A DNA stretch of 13,299 nucleotides from an uncultured Eubacteriales bacterium (GTDB taxonomy: Bacteria > Bacillota > Clostridia > Christensenellales > CAG-138): the NCBI GenBank assembly GCA_900542615.1, contig UQOG01000047.1:1-13299 (forward strand). The letters are read 5' to 3'. Of the stretch, positions 12,219 to 13,299 are shown one piece after another. The notes beneath the pieces were generated by a model, which worked only from the letters and a program-made list of their open reading frames with translations, did no database searches and was not told where the DNA came from. Both the position numbers and the translations under genes were made by a program. Positions within the stretch are counted from its first letter, which is position 1; each line of letters starts with the position of its first letter.

Positions 12219-13299
12219 TCTCCAGCGACTCCTTTAGCTTGGTCAGGGCCACCTTGGTCTCCGCCGTGGTCTCGCCCAAGAGGGAGGCGATCTCCTGCAC
12301 GGCCCGCATCTGCTTTTCGATGACCTTGTCCGTGATCTCGATGGTGGTGCGGCTCAACTCGGCCTTTTGCACCTTGGCCTTTTCGTCCTCGGTCACATCC
12401 CGCATGGTACAGATGAGAATATGGTAGCTCTTGGCGTAGATCACGTTGATGTCTACGTATTTTTTATAATCCGCCAGATACATGCCCTTCTGGGCGATGT
12501 TCTTCTCCTGGGTGTAGGCCTGGATAAAGGGCATGGGGTCCATGATATGCACCACCTGGTCCCCCAATACGTTGCGGGGGTCGCTCACATTGAACAGCTT
12601 GCAGGCGGAGGCATTGATCTGCTGCACCTCCATGGCCTCGTTGACCACCAGGATGGCGTTGGGGGTATTCTTGATGATGGTATCCGAGAAGGATTCCGCC
12701 TTGCTCAGCAGGAAGGGGAGGCACATATTCAGGTCCGCCTTGCCGGAAAGGACGGCGATGGCCTTTTCCCGGCAAGTGTCGTAGCCGCAGCTGCCGCAGT
12801 TGAGTTCATCCGCCGGGGAGGTTTTGCCCATGCGGCGCAGAATTTCCTCAATGGCGCGGCTGCCGGGCATCTGCCGGTTCAGGCCCAGATACGGAATCTC
12901 TTTTGTCAGGGAATTTTCGGGCGTTTGCACCACAAAATCTTTTTTCCCCGCATACCGGTCCACCGCCAAAAAGTCTCTGACCGGGGAGCGATGGGTCTTT
13001 TCCATGACCGGACCGCCTACACAGCTGCCAGCACAGGCACTCATTTCAATAAAGCAGTTGGACAGCGTTCCATCCATAATCTCTTTCAGCGCATGGATAC
13101 AGTTTTCGGTGCCGTCAATGGTCAAACGGCTGTAACCGTTGTCTTCTGTCCAGTCCATGGTGCGCAGGATACCGCCGGAGGTCGGGAATAGCCGGGCACG
13201 GCTTTCCTCGTTTTTCTCCTGTTCCGGCTCGGGTGTTACCTGCTCGCCGTTCATCCACTCGGTCAGCTCCTCAAAGGTCAGTGCGTAATCGACGATACC
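12211..13299 (-). CDS. PAS-containing HydS-like sensory [FeFe]-hydrogenase protein (5' end outside window)
   Basis: The frame stays open to the right edge, and the residues before the first in-window ATG (VDYALTFEELTEW) are typical hydrogenase-domain sequence, so the true start lies beyond 13299. The visible 362 residues, numbered from the ATG at 13254, contain the third H-cluster motif MSACAGSCVGG (Cys74, Cys78), a [4Fe-4S] domain (Cys143, 146, 151, 168), a PAS domain (about 183-275, ending YHILICTMRDVTEDE) and a helical, probably coiled-coil C-terminus (about 276-347). This is the architecture of group C sensory [FeFe] hydrogenases: H-cluster, FeS relay, PAS, signalling helix. L1 and L2 are outside the window, so the proton-relay residue cannot be checked. 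The gene overlaps the downstream SpoIIE-type phosphatase by 8 nt. It differs from the operon copy at 5281 by having the PAS and signalling helix. Confidence 0.9.
   Translation of the reverse strand, partial: GIVDYALTFEELTEWMNGEQVTPEPEQEKNEESRARLFPTSGGILRTMDWTEDNGYSRLTIDGTENCIHALKEIMDGTLSNCFIEMSACAGSCVGGPVMEKTHRSPVRDFLAVDRYAGKKDFVVQTPENSLTKEIPYLGLNRQMPGSRAIEEILRRMGKTSPADELNCGSCGYDTCREKAIAVLSGKADLNMCLPFLLSKAESFSDTIIKNTPNAILVVNEAMEVQQINASACKLFNVSDPRNVLGDQVVHIMDPMPFIQAYTQEKNIAQKGMYLADYKKYVDINVIYAKSYHILICTMRDVTEDEKAKVQKAELSRTTIEITDKVIEKQMRAVQEIASLLGETTAETKVALTKLKESLENV

Noticed and set aside
11148..12323. 391-codon plus-strand open frame
   Set aside because: It is antisense to the SpoIIE-type phosphatase, which has intact catalytic motifs.
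1..13299. tRNA, rRNA, CRISPR array, transposase or prophage genes
   Set aside because: No tRNA-like or rRNA segments, regular spacer repeats, or transposase/integrase proteins were seen on either strand.

Overview
The window looks like a piece of chromosome from a strictly anaerobic, fermentative, fairly GC-rich clostridial Firmicute. The reasons are strong AGGAGG-type ribosome binding sites, TTG and GTG starts, a SpoIIE-type phosphatase, an NAD-linked [FeFe]-hydrogenase module and short AT-rich promoter islands in GC-rich DNA. I cannot name a genus from the sequence alone.

Layout. Positions 1-638 contain no convincing gene. They hold a terminator-like GC hairpin (11-45), a strong hairpin (185-216) and a very large Y-shaped nested inverted repeat (324-581). 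An ApgM-type phosphoglycerate mutase lies on the minus strand (639-1862). A MATE-family transporter (2254-3648) follows on the plus strand, with a good promoter and a terminator. After an AT-rich regulatory island, nine tightly packed plus-strand genes (3958-10403) form one apparent operon: a NuoE/HydC-like [2Fe-2S] subunit, a DRTGG-domain protein, an RsbW-like ATPase, a sensory-type [FeFe]-hydrogenase-like protein (HydS-like, no PAS domain), a second DRTGG protein, a PHP-domain phosphoesterase, a second GHKL-type ATPase, a small thioredoxin-fold ferredoxin and HydB. A strong terminator (10430-10463) follows hydB directly, so no catalytic hydA is attached.

Beyond this, on the minus strand, is an orphan FeoB-associated Cys-rich membrane peptide (10476-10658). 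It has a near-consensus promoter and an iron-repressor-like palindrome about 170-200 nt upstream. The last block, also minus strand, is an overlapping pair: a PAS-containing HydS-like protein (cut by the right edge) and a SpoIIE-family PP2C phosphatase (11043-12218).

How the genes may work together (inference). HydC and HydB are the NAD(P)H-oxidising/reducing arm of an electron-bifurcating hydrogenase, whose HydA must be encoded elsewhere. The two HydS-like proteins look like H2 or redox sensors rather than catalysts. The RsbW-like ATPase in the operon and the SpoIIE phosphatase beside the second HydS are the kinase and phosphatase halves of a possible partner-switching circuit. No STAS-domain partner or sigma factor is visible here. 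The DRTGG and PHP proteins are recurrent companions of unknown role.
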